DNA of 64,000 nt from Owenia fusiformis (lineage: Eukaryota; Annelida; Polychaeta; Sabellida; Oweniidae), in NCBI GenBank assembly GCA_903813345.2, contig CAIIXF020000006.1, positions 2,420,001 to 2,484,000 on the forward strand, written 5' to 3'. Below, one piece after another: positions 21,585-35,800 of this stretch. Each line of letters starts with the position of its first letter. The stretch's first letter is position 1. Under the pieces are notes generated by a model that ran no database searches, was not told the origin of the DNA, and worked only from the letters and a program-made list of their open reading frames with translations. A program made the position numbers and the translations under genes.

Positions 21585-24500
21585 GGATATTGTGCGCTAC
21601 TGCTTCTTCAGTTATCAAATATCTGTTATAGTCCCTGATCTGGTCCCTCTGAAAACAAGTTTTGTTGTCCAGTACTTTCCCACAAAAATGATTGTACCGT
21701 TAGATAGAACAGACTTCCCTCGTAAAGAAAACACCTCTTATATTGATAGAAACAGGGGCAAAAGGCACCAAAATGGGGTTAGATAAGGTGGCATTCTGAA
21801 GTCTCACTTTCCTGTCATAGTCCATTTGTCATTTTCTTAACGTATGAATATTTAAAAACATGATGTTTTTCTGTGCAAATACTATCATTAGGGTTTATTG
21901 GAGTGATTTAGCTGGGTTGCCAAAAAATTAACGTTGGGGAAATTTTTTGTATCTATCACCATGGTAACATACCAGGTACATGGTGGTATCCCGACGCTAA
22001 GTCAATAGTCAACGCCATGTTAAGCCAATGCACCCCTCCCTAATTAGCCGATATACTTTTTTCCCAAAACTAACTTTTTGTCCAACCCAGTTAAATCACT
22101 TCAGAAAACCCTTGTTATTATAAATTAACCATAAAACATCGTGTTTTTAACGATTCATAGATTCACTATAGTATGTATAGGGGTGACAAATGGGCTATCA
22201 TCACGATTCAAGGAAAACCACTAGATGGATTTACTTCAGATTTTCACACATGTTACATAGTAAGAAGTTCTAGAGCTGATTAACTTTCCGGCGGCCATCT
22301 TGCATTCTGGTGGCCATCTTGGAATTTTACTTCAAATTTTCACACATGTTATATGGTAAGAAGTTCTAGAGCTGATTAATTTTCCGGCGGCCATTTTGCA
22401 TTTTGGCGGCCATCTTGGAATTTTTTAGATAGTTATTGTCATAGCGATTCCAGAAAAACACTTAACAGATGTACTTCAAATGTTAACACATGTTATATGG
22501 TAAAAAGTCCTAGATCTCATTTTTTCGGTGGTCATCTTGCATTCTGGTGGCCATTTTGGAAGTTTTTGGATTAATCTTGTCATTGCTATTCCAGGAAAAC
22601 CACTTTACTGATTTTCTTGAAATTTTACACATGTTACATGGTAGATTACATGCTACCTTTTATATCGATATAAACAGGTGCAAAAGGCACTGAAATGGGA
22701 TTAGACAAGGTGGCATTCTGTAGTCTCACTTTCTTGTCATCACGATTCCAGGAAAACCACCAGATGGATTTACTTCAAATTTTCAGACATGTTCAATAGC
22801 CAAGTGAATTCAAGGCAATCAAGCCAATTATCTTTTCTTTGCCTTAGCTGTACATGTTTGGCATGACTCTGGATAAGGCTGGCAAAGTGGTAACTACTTG
22901 GGCTGCATTTTTGTACATTTGGTTTTGCTGATTTTATACACAGGTACAATTTTATAATTTATTTCACATCACCCAAAGAATTATTTTTACTTGCAGATAG
23001 TTTTGCAACATACTGTTACCATAGCAACAACTTGAATTGGATATTTTCATTACATTTTTTCAATTTTTTAATGACCATACATGTATGAATGAAATAAACT
23101 AATAAACTCAAGGAAAATAAATAAATAAACTAATTAACTACTTAAAAGCATTACTGACCATTTTAAAGACAATAATTTCCCAGATTTATACATCATGATT
23201 CAAATAAAATGTGCAAGAACAAATGGTTATGACGTCATAATTAATATGCAAATCACTTGATTGCTCTTTCCATTACCTTTCATTTGGTACAAATTTCACC
23301 TAAATCTGAGCAATATTTACGAAGATAGACAAACAATCACTGAAAAGAGCCCCTAAAAGTGGGTGTGGGATATTTACTTTTTTACCATAGCAACGCCATA
23401 TCGGATTCAGAATTGCCAACTTAATATTTCCTGATTGCATTATCCATTACCTTCCATTTGGTGTGAATTTCATCTAAATCTGAGCAATAATGACAGAGAT
23501 AGGGGCCATACACTGAAAATAGCCCCTAAAAGTGGGCGTGGCATATTTACTTGGTTACCATAGCAACGCCGTCGCAGATTAAGAATTGCCAACATCATTG
23601 TTCTTGATCAGTATCACGTATAGTTCATGAAAACATATGTCGCTTAGCTCGCCTCTAAAAAGGACACGGAACTTATTTGGACTTTTGCTCCCACACTACA
23701 ATGAGAGTCTTGTACTTCAAATTTTCACACATGTTATATGGTAAAAAGTCCTAGACCTCATTAGTTTTTTCAGTTGCCATCTTGAAAAAAACAACTTGAC
23801 AGATGTACTTCAAATTTTCACACATGTTATATGGTAAAAAGTCCTAGACCTCATTAGTTTTTTCAGTTGCCATCTTGAAAAAAACAACTTGACAGATGTA
23901 CTTCAAATTTTCACACATGTTATATGGTAAAAAGTCCTAGACCTCATTAGTTTTTTCAGTTGCCATCTTGTATTCTGGCGGCCATCTTGGAAGCTTTAAG
24001 ATAAATCTTGTCATCGCGATTTCAGGAAAATCAAATGGATTTACTTCAAATTTTCACACATGTTACATGGTAAGAAGTTCTATAGCTGATTAACTTTTCA
24101 GCGGCCATCTTGAATTTTGGCGGCCATCTTGAAAGTTTTTTAATATTTTTAGATAAATCTTGTCATCGCCATTCCAGGAAAACAACTTAACAGATCTATT
24201 TCAAATTTTAACACATGTTAATAGTAAGAAGTTCTTGAGCTGATTAACTTTTTGGCAGCCATGTTGCATTCTGGCGACCATCCTGGAAGTTTTACATAAA
24301 TCTTCCAGGAAAACCACTTAACGGATTGTCTTCAAATTTTTACACTTTACATGATAAGATGTTCTTCAACTGAGTAACTTTTCGGCGGCCATCTTACTTT
24401 CTAGGCCATCAGATACACACTGCTATGTTTTAGGTACGATCTTCTTCACCATGTGCCTTGTTTACTCTGATTTTGTACTTTATACCACATAAATGCATTT

Positions 24501-26640
24501 TGTGTTTATACTTTCCCACAAAAATGATTGTACTGTTTGATAGAACAGACTTCCCTCATAAAGAAAACAGCTTTTATATTGATATAAACAGGCGCAAAAG
24601 GCACTAAAATTGGGTTACACAACGTTGAATTTTGAAGACAACTTTTCCCTGTTTCTTTATTTTATACCACATAAGTGCATATTTCGTGTATAGTATCAAA
24701 TGATTTTAAAAACCTCGATATATTGATAGAAACAGGGGCGAAAGGTACTAAAAAGAGGTTACAAAAGGTGGTATTCAAGAGACAACGTTTACTATGCTTC
24801 TGTAATAATTTGACATAAATGCATATTTCGTGTATGATATAATCTTCTATATTAATAGAAACATGGGCAACAGCAGCTTCAATGGGGTAACACAAGATGA
24901 TATTCTAAAATATAACTTTTTACTCTGTTTCTGTTCTTTATATCACACAAATTCATTTTGTGTTTGACATCAATCGATTTTTAGAATAGATAACTACCTT
25001 TCATCAATAATAAACAGATTATTGAAAACGTCAAACATTTCTTTGAAATCCAACAATGCATAGCGATTTTTTGGAGTGAAATGTCTGCCTAATTGGCATT
25101 GTCTAAGTATAATACGAAATTGAAGCTCTTTTAAGAGAAATATATGTGTGTGGCCTATATGTATGGACAACTTTTCACTGTGCACCATGTTACGAGACCT
25201 TCATGTAAATGTTAATGTAACTGCTTTCAAATGTTTTCTATGAATAAAAAAGGAATAAAAAAATTCTAAAAATCAATTGATGTCATACACAAAATGCATC
25301 TATTGTGTGGTATAAAGTACAAACACAGAGTAAACAAGGCACATGGTGAACAATATCGTACCTATAACATAGCAGTGTGGACTTGATGACCTAGAGAGCA
25401 AGGTGGCCGCAGAAAAGTTCATCAGTTCTAGAACTTCAAGATGGCTGCTAGAATGCAAAATGGCCACCGAAAAGTTGATCAGCTGTAGAACTTCTTACCA
25501 TGTAACACGTGTGAACATTTGAAGCAAATCTGTTAAGTGTTTTTTCTGGAATCACAATGACAAGATTTATCTAGAAACTTCCAAGATGGCCGTCAGAATA
25601 CAAGATGGCTACCGGAAAGTTAATCAGCTCTATAACTTCTTACCATGTAACATGTCAGAAAATTTGAAGTAAAACTGTCAAGCAGTTTTCCTGGAATCGC
25701 GATGACTAGATTTATCTAAAAACTTCCAAGTTAGCCGCCACAATGCAAGATGGCCACCGAAAATTAAAGTTAACCAGCTCTAATGAACTTTATACCATGT
25801 AACATATGTGAAAATTTGAAGTAAATCTGTTAAGCGGTTTTCCTGGAATCACGATGGCAAGATTTATCCAAAAACTTCCAAGATGGCGGCCATAATGCAA
25901 GATGGCTGCCGAAAAGTTATTCAGCTCAAAAACTTCATACCATGTAACATGTGTGAAAATTTGAAGTAAATCTATTAAGTGGTTTTCCTGGAATCACGAT
26001 GACAAGATTTATCCAAAAACTTCCAAGATGGCCACCAGAATGCAAGATGGCCGCCGAAAAGTTAATCAACTCTAGATTTTCTTACCATGTAAATTGTGTG
26101 GAAATTTGAAGTAAATCCGTTTGGTTTTCCTGAAATCGTGATGACAAGATTTATCTTAAAACTTCCAAGATGGCCGCCAGAATGCAAGATGGCAACTGAA
26201 AAAACTAATGAGGTCTAGGACTTTTTACCATATAACATGTGTGAAAATTTGAAGTACATCTGTCAAGTTGTTTTTCTGGAATCGCGATGACAAGATTTAT
26301 CTAAAAAGATCCAAGATGGCCGCCAAAATGCAAAATGGCCGCCGGAAAATTAACAGCTCTAGAACTTCTTACCATATAACATGTGTGAAAATTTGAAGTA
26401 AATCCATCTGATGGTTTTCTAGGAATCGTGATGACAAGAAAGTGAGACTTCAGAATGCCACCTTGTCTAACCCCTTTTTGGTGCCTTTTGCCCCTGTTTC
26501 TATCAATATAAGAGGCGTTTTCTTTATGAGGAAAGTCTGTTCTTTCAAACGATTCAATCATTTTATGTGGGAAAGTCACGGACAACAAACTCCTTTTCTA
26601 GAGCCCTTTTGGAAATGAGATCAGGGACTATTATATTTAT
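21585..26640. repeat. 5-kb compound repeat: opposed arms of GGCGGCCATCTTG units
   Basis: From about 22,170 to 24,400, units of roughly 110-150 bp recur on the plus strand (CACACATGTTAYATGGTAAG, AGTTCTAGAGCTGATTAA, GGCGGCCATCTTG once or twice, TCTTGTCATCGCGATTCCAG). From about 25,380 to 26,440 the same units recur as reverse complements (CCAAGATGGCCGCC...). Terminal blocks at 21,630-21,830 and 26,430-26,640 are also reverse complements (AGACTTCCCTCGTAAAGAAA and its complement). The centre (24,390-25,380) holds four diverged copies of a ~130-bp unit with GATAGAAACAGGGGCAAAAG and CAAAATGCATTTTG-like motifs. Three near-identical ~92-bp copies sit at 23,710-23,960. No transposase was seen. It ends about 200 bp upstream of the dioxygenase gene. 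Confidence 0.8.
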
Positions 26641-26748
26641 CTGGCCGTGTCAAGTATCTAGGTAGTTGTACAAACGTACTTACATACTTTAGAACAACTT
26701 TATTGAACTTGTTAAACCACTATTTGATCTACCCGACCGTTTACATGG

Positions 26749-26790
26749 TTTATATACAATACAGTGTGTTTAACTCTATGCTGTTAAGAC
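26749..26790 (+). promoter_or_regulatory. Possible core promoter of the dioxygenase gene
   Basis: TTTATATAC at about 26,749-26,757 is TATA-like and lies about 90 bp upstream of the first in-frame ATG (26,843). A start site near 26,780-26,790 would leave a short leader. There is no independent support for the start site. Confidence 0.3.
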
Positions 26791-26842
26791 CAATTTGCGA
26801 CGTAGACGTAAGGGATTGACGAGTAAGAGTCTCTGAGAGGGA

Positions 26843-29800
26843 ATGAGATTCAATTTGAGGACCATGCAGAGGTTTGTAAGATACGTTGAAAGGTATGTTT
26901 GGCCCAGACGTCATGTGAGAGGAGTTGTCCAATTGGCTAATCGTAAGTACCTGCCAGGGTCTGATGGTCTACACTTCCCTGCTGTCCTAGCAGAGCCACG
27001 TGATGATTTTCCACGAATCAGAACGGCTACCGAGCTGTCAATCAACGATACTCTTCCGGCAATAAAATGTGGTCGTGTCATCCATGAAAATTTCATGAAC
27101 GACATCCTCCAATATGGAGCAGTCTGGTATCGAGGGCTGCCATTAAACAATTTTGAAGACTTTTCACAATTTTTCTATGGACTAAACGTCTATGAGACGG
27201 CCGGATATACAGGTGGTCAAGCCCCGAGAAGCGCCGTTGGTAAAAATGTAGTTACGGCAAGCAATGAGCCTGGAGAATATTGCATTGAACTTCACAATGA
27301 GATGGCGTATGTGTCAACGTACCCTCATATGGTATACATGTATTCACTGATTAACTACGCTGTAAAAAAGTGGATAAGCCATACGGAGACCGCAAGGCGA
27401 CCGTAGCTTTTCATGTTTGCCGCAGAAATTGATTTACAATTGAAACTACAGTCGACGTGCGGTCCCCGTAGAGCAAGTAAGGCTTTAGTCACAAGCGATA
27501 CTTTTCAGGTTAAGTATTTAACCTGCCCGTAGCCAGCTTTTATCAAGGGTGAGGGAGAGCTTTTGCCAAGGGGAGCTCTTGCAAAGGGGAGGGGGTGAGC
27601 TTTTTGCCAGTCTTGGATAAAAAGCGTGCGAAAGTGCTCAAATGGTGAAAAACTGTATGTGCAAGTAAATAAATTGCCTTAAGTAATTATATCTGTAGGT
27701 CATGTTTTACTGCGAGGTTCCTCCTGGTGAGGGGGCCGGTGGAGAGAGCGTAGTGTCAGACTGTAGGCGTATCAAGGAGGACCTCGACCCGGGCGTAGTA
27801 GAAAAGTTCGACAGGCTTGGAGTGAAATACCACTTTCACGTTGCAAGTAAATACGATAAGAGCAATGAGCATGGGCATTCGTGGCAAATGGTAATTATTC
27901 GAAATTTAGTTGCTATTAGATCCATAATGACGTAATTTATAAAAAGTGTTCTGTTGAATGATCTTTCTGTTTTGAGTTTGAAGCATTATCGCTTGACTTA
28001 TTTGTTTGAACCGTTATCTCAGCGTAAACATATCAAATATTCGTTGTAATACATCCAAATTGGTGGCTATTCTGAATGTCCATTTTGTACAACCTTACCT
28101 GTTGAGGAAGACTTATCACATTTTAATTTGAATTGTGCTTCCTTTGCAAAAGAAAGAGCAGAATGCTCAAATCTATTAATACTAATATACCGTATTCAAC
28201 AGCCACAGTGATGACCTTAAAGTTCAAAAGTTATTTAACAATGACTGTCTTTATAGATATATAAAGTCAGCGTATCACCAGAGGAACTAATATTAACAAC
28301 TTGAAAGGTCTACACTTATACATTATATATATATGTTCCTACTATTGTTGATAATGTACATTCAGCTGCACTATATATGCATACAAATGTCAGCTTGTAC
28401 TTGGTAAGACATATTTTGTTGGGCCAATAAACTTAAACTTACTCGCTTATATCAATCTACGTGTGCACAATAACTTAAAAATGCCTGTTTCAACATTTCT
28501 GTCGCGTCACGGCCGTAATTCACACGATCATAGCAACACTACTTTTTACTGCAATATTAAAATAAATACACACTAACCCCCCTATCACACCAAACTCGTT
28601 CTTACCCGTTCTTGCCAGTCCTACGAAAACGTCGTAAAACGGGCTCAATCTGGCTGTGGTCGGGAAATATGTCTGAAATAATTAGCTTCTTCGTTCTTAA
28701 ACAGTCTTCAATACGTCCATCTCGTTCGCAGTTCGTTCAGGTCGCACCACGTCGGTGTGCAACGCCGTAGAACGCGTCCCTTAGTCTAGAAGGTCATCAT
28801 GACCTGATAACAGAACGGTATGGTCGCAATCGAATTTTGAATCGATTCAAAATTCTAAAATCACATTCCCGTCTGAGAACGTTCATAAAGTTCGTAAATA
28901 GACCTTAGAAAGTTACAGGTACGTTCATTCCGTTCGCACACAGTTTAAAACCAGTTTTGAAGAACGCAGTGGCAACTTGTTTGGTGTGATAGCTATATTT
29001 TTGCTAACTCGTTCATAAGCAGTGTTAAATACGTTCTTAATCAGTTTAAACCCGTTTGCAATTAGTTCTACCTAGTTCTCAACACGTCCTCAGACACTTC
29101 AACTCGTTGTTAAAACGTCCCTAGTAGGATTGAAGTACGACGGTTCCGTTCGTAGTACGTCCAGCTCGTCGTTTGTACGTTGTCACTCGTTCTAATTGTA
29201 GAACGTGACGACCACGAGAACATTTTGAGCATTGTCTAAGTTCTAGAACACCTACCCGTTCGAGTACGTTCGATGAAGTTTGTAAATAGATCCCAAACGG
29301 TTCTTAGTACGTCCAGTCCGTTCGTACACAGTTGAAGCCCGTTCTCGAGAACGTAGTGAGAACTAGTTTGGTGTGATAGTAGGGTTACGTACCTTTTATA
29401 CTGAAACATACCAGGTCGTTCTTAGATTCCTGCTAAAATGTTTATTTTTTGATTATCAACATTTTTTGGGAAAATTTTACAGAATGGCACCACAGGAGCT
29501 GATTGGAGGTATTCTAATATATTACCGAGGCCATTTTTCTGTTTCAATGAATTTGTATTTTTTCATATTCCAAAAAATTTTCCACACTTGAAAATTAATG
29601 AGTTGCCATCTATATGAATCCTGGATCTCATTACCCTACTATCACACCAAACTAGTTCTCACTACGTTCTCGAAAACGGGCTTCAACTGTGTACGAACGG
29701 ACTGGACCTATTAAGAACCGCTTGGGATCTATTTACAAACTTCATCGAACGTACTCGAACGGGTAGGTCCTCAAGAACTTAGACAATGCTCAAAATGTTC

Positions 29801-32800
29801 TCGTGGTCGCCACGTTCTACAATTAGAACGAGTGACAACGTACTAACGACGAGCTGGACGAACTACGAACGGAACCGTCGTACTTCAATCCTACTAGGGA
29901 CGTTTTAACAACGAGTTGAACTGTCTGAGGACGAGTTGAGAACGAGGTAGAACTAATTGCAAACGGGTTTAAACTGATTAAGAACGTATTTAACACTGCT
30001 TATGAACGAGTTAGCAAAAATATAGCTATCACACCAAACAAGTTGCCACTGCGTTCTTCAAAACTGGTTTTAAACTGTGTGCGAACGGAATGAACGTAGC
30101 TGCAACTTTCTAAGGTCTATTTACGAACTTTATGAACGTTCTCAGACGGGAATGTGATTTTAGAATTTTGAATCGATTCGAAATTCGATGGCGACCATAC
30201 CGTTCTGTAATCAGGTCATGTTGACCTTCTAGACTAAGGGACGCGTTCTACTACGTTGCACACCGACGTGGTGCGACCTGAACGAACTGCGAACGAGATG
30301 GACGTATTGAAGACTGTTTAAGAACGAAGAAGCTAATTATTTCAGACAAATTTCCCGACCACAGCCAGATTGAGCCCGTTTTACGACGTTTTCGTAGGAC
30401 TGGCAAGAACGGGTAAGAACTAGTTTGGTGTGATAGGGGGGTTAATGCAAAGAATAGCAGCAAAATATGTCATTCCGTTGTCATATATTTATACAGGTTG
30501 GTACATGTACTTATATGCTCGATAAAGTTCATTGTTTGCTATAGATGTTCAACACTGAGAAAAAGAAGGATTTGGAAGAAGTACTAGACAGAGAAGGCAC
30601 TTCGTATTTTTGGAACAAAGATGATTCGATCAAGTTCTGGAGAATTTTACCTGCAATGGCGTTTCATCCGAAAACAGGTCAGGTTGCAAAGATTTCATTA
30701 GGCCTTTGTGTTTTTATTTATTTATTTTTGGGAAAGTGAAGAGGGCCGGGTTTTATTTCTTATAACCTTTTACTATCTTTATCCTTTTTTCAAAAATGGA
30801 TTAACATGATTGATTTGAATAACTCTCTTGAAGTTTTTATGACCAACCTAACCAGTGAGAACAAAGATGTTTATTTAATGGGAGACTTTACATTGATCTT
30901 TTAAAATTGGAGAATCATACTCAATCTGAACGTTTTCTAAACATAATAACAACACATGGTCTTAATCCACTTATTTTTAAACCAACTAGAGTCACAGCTA
31001 CATCAGGTACATCTGGAATCATTATCTCTGACATCTCTGACCATTTTCCCATCTTTTTTACTACAAATAAGCAATTGCACACACTTGTTCAAAAAACCAA
31101 TACTTATAGAGTTATAAATTCTGATAATTTGAACATTTTTAAAAACAAGATGGCTTTAATTGATTGGTCAAACACTTGTTCAATTGAAGAAGATTGTGGA
31201 ATTCTTAAAGGAATATATAATAACACTTTTCCACTTAAAACAAAATGTATAATTAATACTGATAAACCATGGCTAACCCCAGCTATCCTTACTTCAGTTA
31301 AGCATAAAAGTACATTATACAAGGCCTTCTTAAAAAATCCTTCAGAAGAAAATAAAACAAGGTATAAAATTTATAAAAACACACTTACTACAATGATACG
31401 CAAATCGGAAAAGACCCATTTTAATCGACAAATTGATGATGCCAAGGGTAATTTAAAGCACACATGGAAGGTCATTGACTCAATATTAAAAAAAAATACT
31501 AAAGCTTCTTCAACTGATTTCTTTGAAAATGATGGCGTTTTTCATAGAGACAATCAATCAATTGCTGAAAATTTTAATAAATATTTTACAAATATCGGTC
31601 CTAGGCTTGCAAGTAAAATCTCATGTAGTACTTCACATAATGAGTTCCTTAGGAAAATTAATCGCATTCCTACCTCAATGTTTTTAAATCCAATAAATCC
31701 AGATGAAATGTCCTTGATAATTTCTAACCTTAAGGATGGGGCTCCGGGAATAGATGGGTTTAAGGCCTGTGCTTTGAAATATTGTTAACATATATTAGCT
31801 CCACTTCTTAGGCACCTGTGCAATTTATCTTTTGTAAATGGCATTTTACCAGATATTCTAAAAACAGCTAAAATAACACCAATTTTCAAAAAGGGAAAAC
31901 CTAGTTTATTCTCAAACTACAGGCCTATTTCTCTTCTTAGCATCTTTTCAAAAGTGCTAGAGAAACTCATGCATAAAAGACTCATAGATTTCATAATAAA
32001 ACAGAAAATACTGACCTCAAGTCAGTTTGGTTTTTTACCAAACAAATCAACTTATATGGCAATTTTAACTTTTCTTGAAAACCTCAGAACATCTCTCGAT
32101 GATAACAACTTTAACATAGGACTGTTTCTTGACGTATCCAAGGCATTTGACACTGTTGATCACAAAATTCTACTTGAAAAAATTGATTTTTATGGGTTAA
32201 GGGGAAATGTAAAAAATTGGTTCACTTCCTAATTAGAAAACAGAAAACAGATCACTTGCTACAATAACACTTTTTCAAATCAAGATATTATTAAATGTGG
32301 TGTACCTCAAGGGTCTATACTTGGACCGACTTTGTTTTTAATGTATATTAATGATATTACTTCAACCTCAAATCTTATCAAATTTGTATTATATGCAGAT
32401 AATTGCCAGCAAACAGCAAACAGTGAAGTCACACAAATTTTTGCTCTTGAAATACTGGAAATATCAGTGGATTCTTAAAAGTTATAAACAATCAAAGGAC
32501 ACAAATAGGGGTATGAATATACCAGGAACACATTGGTAAAACCAGTTTTTATTGAGGAATTATCTCAAAAGAGATTTTGAAGGAACTTTTCATCAAAATT
32601 TTGTAACATTTAAACAAAGAAAGGTCAAAATCTAGGTATTGAACCAATAATATCAACAGTTAAAGATTAATTGGCTAGCCTAATCGACTTGAGCTGTTAA
32701 TAACTATACCAGTGCAGAGCGTCAATCCAATAACTTCACTCCCTTGATTGGGGTTAACAACTTATTACTCTATAAGCACTAATTAACATTTTGGTCAAGC

Positions 32801-35800
32801 TTGCACATTTGCAATCAACCTGTGACATTATGGCTGAAGCTAACCTTGGTACTATAAGCCAACTTATACCATCTGAAAGTGACACTAGTTTCAATGATAG
32901 TGACTTTAACTCCTCAATTAATGGACTCTCTCAAGGTTCATCACCCACTACCACTCAACAGACACTGTCCATCTTAACGCCTACTGCAGTATCGAACCCT
33001 GACCTACTTAATAATGACACTGTCCCTAAAGTGATAGCCACGAACGTGAAACCCACACCCCGCCTACGTCGCACAACACGCCACTCAACGGCTAGCACCC
33101 TCATGACTAGAAAACCAAAAAACCCTGCAAGCAAAGCTAAAAGGCCATCTATCTCTAAACCAAGAGGGAGACCCCGCAAGGCTCAATCCCAACCAGATCC
33201 CCAACGAAGTGTTAAACAAAAATCTGCAACTAACACTAACACTGATGACGATACTGTGGTCTCACTCCTTAGATCCCTAAAAGCATCCCTAGACACTACT
33301 AATGCTATGCTAGGGGCCCTCCAAACAACCAACGCTGACTTGGTTAGTCAATTAGCCGCAAAGACTGCCACGTGTCAAGCATTAGAAACAGAATGTCAAT
33401 CCTTAAGGAAGCAGCTCAATAATAGAGGCCCTCCTTCAGATACCACATCTAGTAAAACTCTTCTGGTGGGATCTTCACTCCTAAGGGATATAGATGAAAC
33501 CTGTCTCGACACCAAACTTGTTGATATTAAATGTATTAGTGGTGGTACCATCTCAGATGCCCAGAAAGCCCTCGTGAATAATGAATCCTATGATAAAGTT
33601 ATATTGCAAATTGGAAGCAATGATTGTGCTAAAGTGGACAAAGCTAAAAACATTGTGGACGATTATAAACTTCTTCTATCTGGAGCGAAGGCCATTTCTA
33701 AAGAGGTTTCCATCTCGAGTATCTGTCCCCGTACAGACGATAAAGAAGCCCAAGAAAAGGCCCAGGCAGTAAACGCTGAACTGCAAGTTTTGTGTGACCA
33801 CACCGACAAAACAACCTTCATTAACAATGACAATACTTTTATTCTGCAAGATGGCACTATCAACGAAGGCTTCTTGAATAGAGATGGTCTCCATCTCAAC
33901 CCAGCTGGCACTAACCGTCTGGTGCATAATATGGGACTTACAAAATCTCTCAAGAGTGTCACAAAGCCCTTCAATCAATATAAGAAATCAAGGTCCAATG
34001 CCCCTAAAAATGTTCCAAATACCACTCCCAGACCTAATAGCGACTCTTTTGCCAATAATATGAACAATAACCTCAGAGCTAGAGTAACACACAATAACGC
34101 CAATGGACAACCCATCCCTAAACACTCATTGGCCAACGTCACCTCTGCTGCCAATAAAGCTAAGCCTATTTGCTATAAATGTGGAGAGGCCTCCCATCTT
34201 GCTTCGACTTGTTGGCACCCCAATTCCATCAGATGTTATTCCTGCATGAATCTCGGCCACAAGACCCATAAGTGCCCTTATAAGGACATCTCAACTTCTA
34301 ACAAATACTAGGTCCTTGGCCATGTTAGTGCCGTTCCCCCATGTGCTCATTTTAATGGTAATTCAGTTGGTAAGCGAAAAGCTAAGAACCATAAAAAGCA
34401 ACGCAGGAGTGGTAAAAACAGGAAGCCTAAAATGGTTTCAAAACCAGTTGTGATGGGATATAATAATGCTCAACACCTTGGCCTGTCTAAACAAATTCAA
34501 TTAAAAGAAATACTTCATGGTCAAGAATATGACATTTTTGCTTTAACTGAGACGTTTTTTAATAACCGAAATTCCCTTGCTGTAAGTAGCGAAAATCATG
34601 ATTGGTTAGGTAAAAATAGAGAGAACAAAAATGGTGGAGGCTTAGGCTTTTTCATTCATAATTCTATCAAGACCATTAATGATAATGTACTTGAATCTAA
34701 ATCTGATGACTATGATTGCTATTGGGTTGAAATTGAAGTCAACAAAAAGAAATTTATTCTTGGAGTCGCTTATTTTCCTAATGATGGCAAAGACATGAAG
34801 AAATGTCAAGACTTATTTGATGAACTCCTATCCAATGTTTCCAGCCTAAATAACAAGAATGTTATTCTTTTTGGGGACTTCAATGGTAAAATTGCGCATT
34901 TCAATTCTGGCAAGAAGAGCCCTAATGGTGAACTCCTTGACATATTTGTTGACTCTGCTGACCTCTCCATTTTAAATTTATCTGATCGCTGTTCAGGTGA
35001 GATAACTTGGCAAAGAAACAGCCATTCTTCTACTATTGATTATGTACTTATGAATGACCCATGTATACAATTTTTCCATAAAATGACAGTTCACGAGAAC
35101 CATGATGTGTCAGTGGGCAGTGACCACTCAATCATAACTCTTGAACTGTCAATACATGCTAATGAAGTTAAACCTAAATCTGTAAACATCCAACAAGAGA
35201 AGCCATTTAGGTGGAACTTCAATGAGTCAACAGATTGGACTTCTTTCCGCGAAATGTTATCTGATAAACTCTCAAATTGGTCACTAAATGATTTTAGTAA
35301 TGTCAATGAAGCGTGGAAAAGCTGGAAAACTATTTTAACTGAGGTTGCAGATACAACTATTGGTAGAAGCCTCATTAACCCTAAACTCCGCCACTTTTGG
35401 GATGATGAATTAAAAGCCCTGATCAAAAGTCGCAAAGATGCGTGTCGTCTTCATAGATATATGAGTAAAGTCAAATCTGTTGACCCAAATGTTATTTTAA
35501 CATTATGGGAGTCCTACTTAGATCGTAAAAATAAAGTAAAGGACCTTATAAGGGAACGTCATGTGAAGAATCATATCAAAACTATTACCAAAAATTCACT
35601 ACGTAAATCTTCATCATCTAGATCTTTTTGGCGAACCCTCCAAATGTTTAATGCTAAAAGTAAATTCCCAAATGAAATCATTGACCCATTTAACCCCAAC
35701 TCTACGATTGACGACCCCAAACTAGTTTCCCATACGATTGGCAAATATTGGGCAAATGTCGGACCCAAAAGTAGAAACCCCAACTATGTCAAGACCAATC

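Noticed and set aside
28574-30444. CRISPR-like or tRNA-derived array in the phased GTTC region
   Set aside because: Motifs are 4-5 bp at about 11-bp spacing with no constant repeat or spacer pattern, in a eukaryotic intron; a CRISPR is ruled out. GTTC cores do not sit in cloverleaf-forming contexts.
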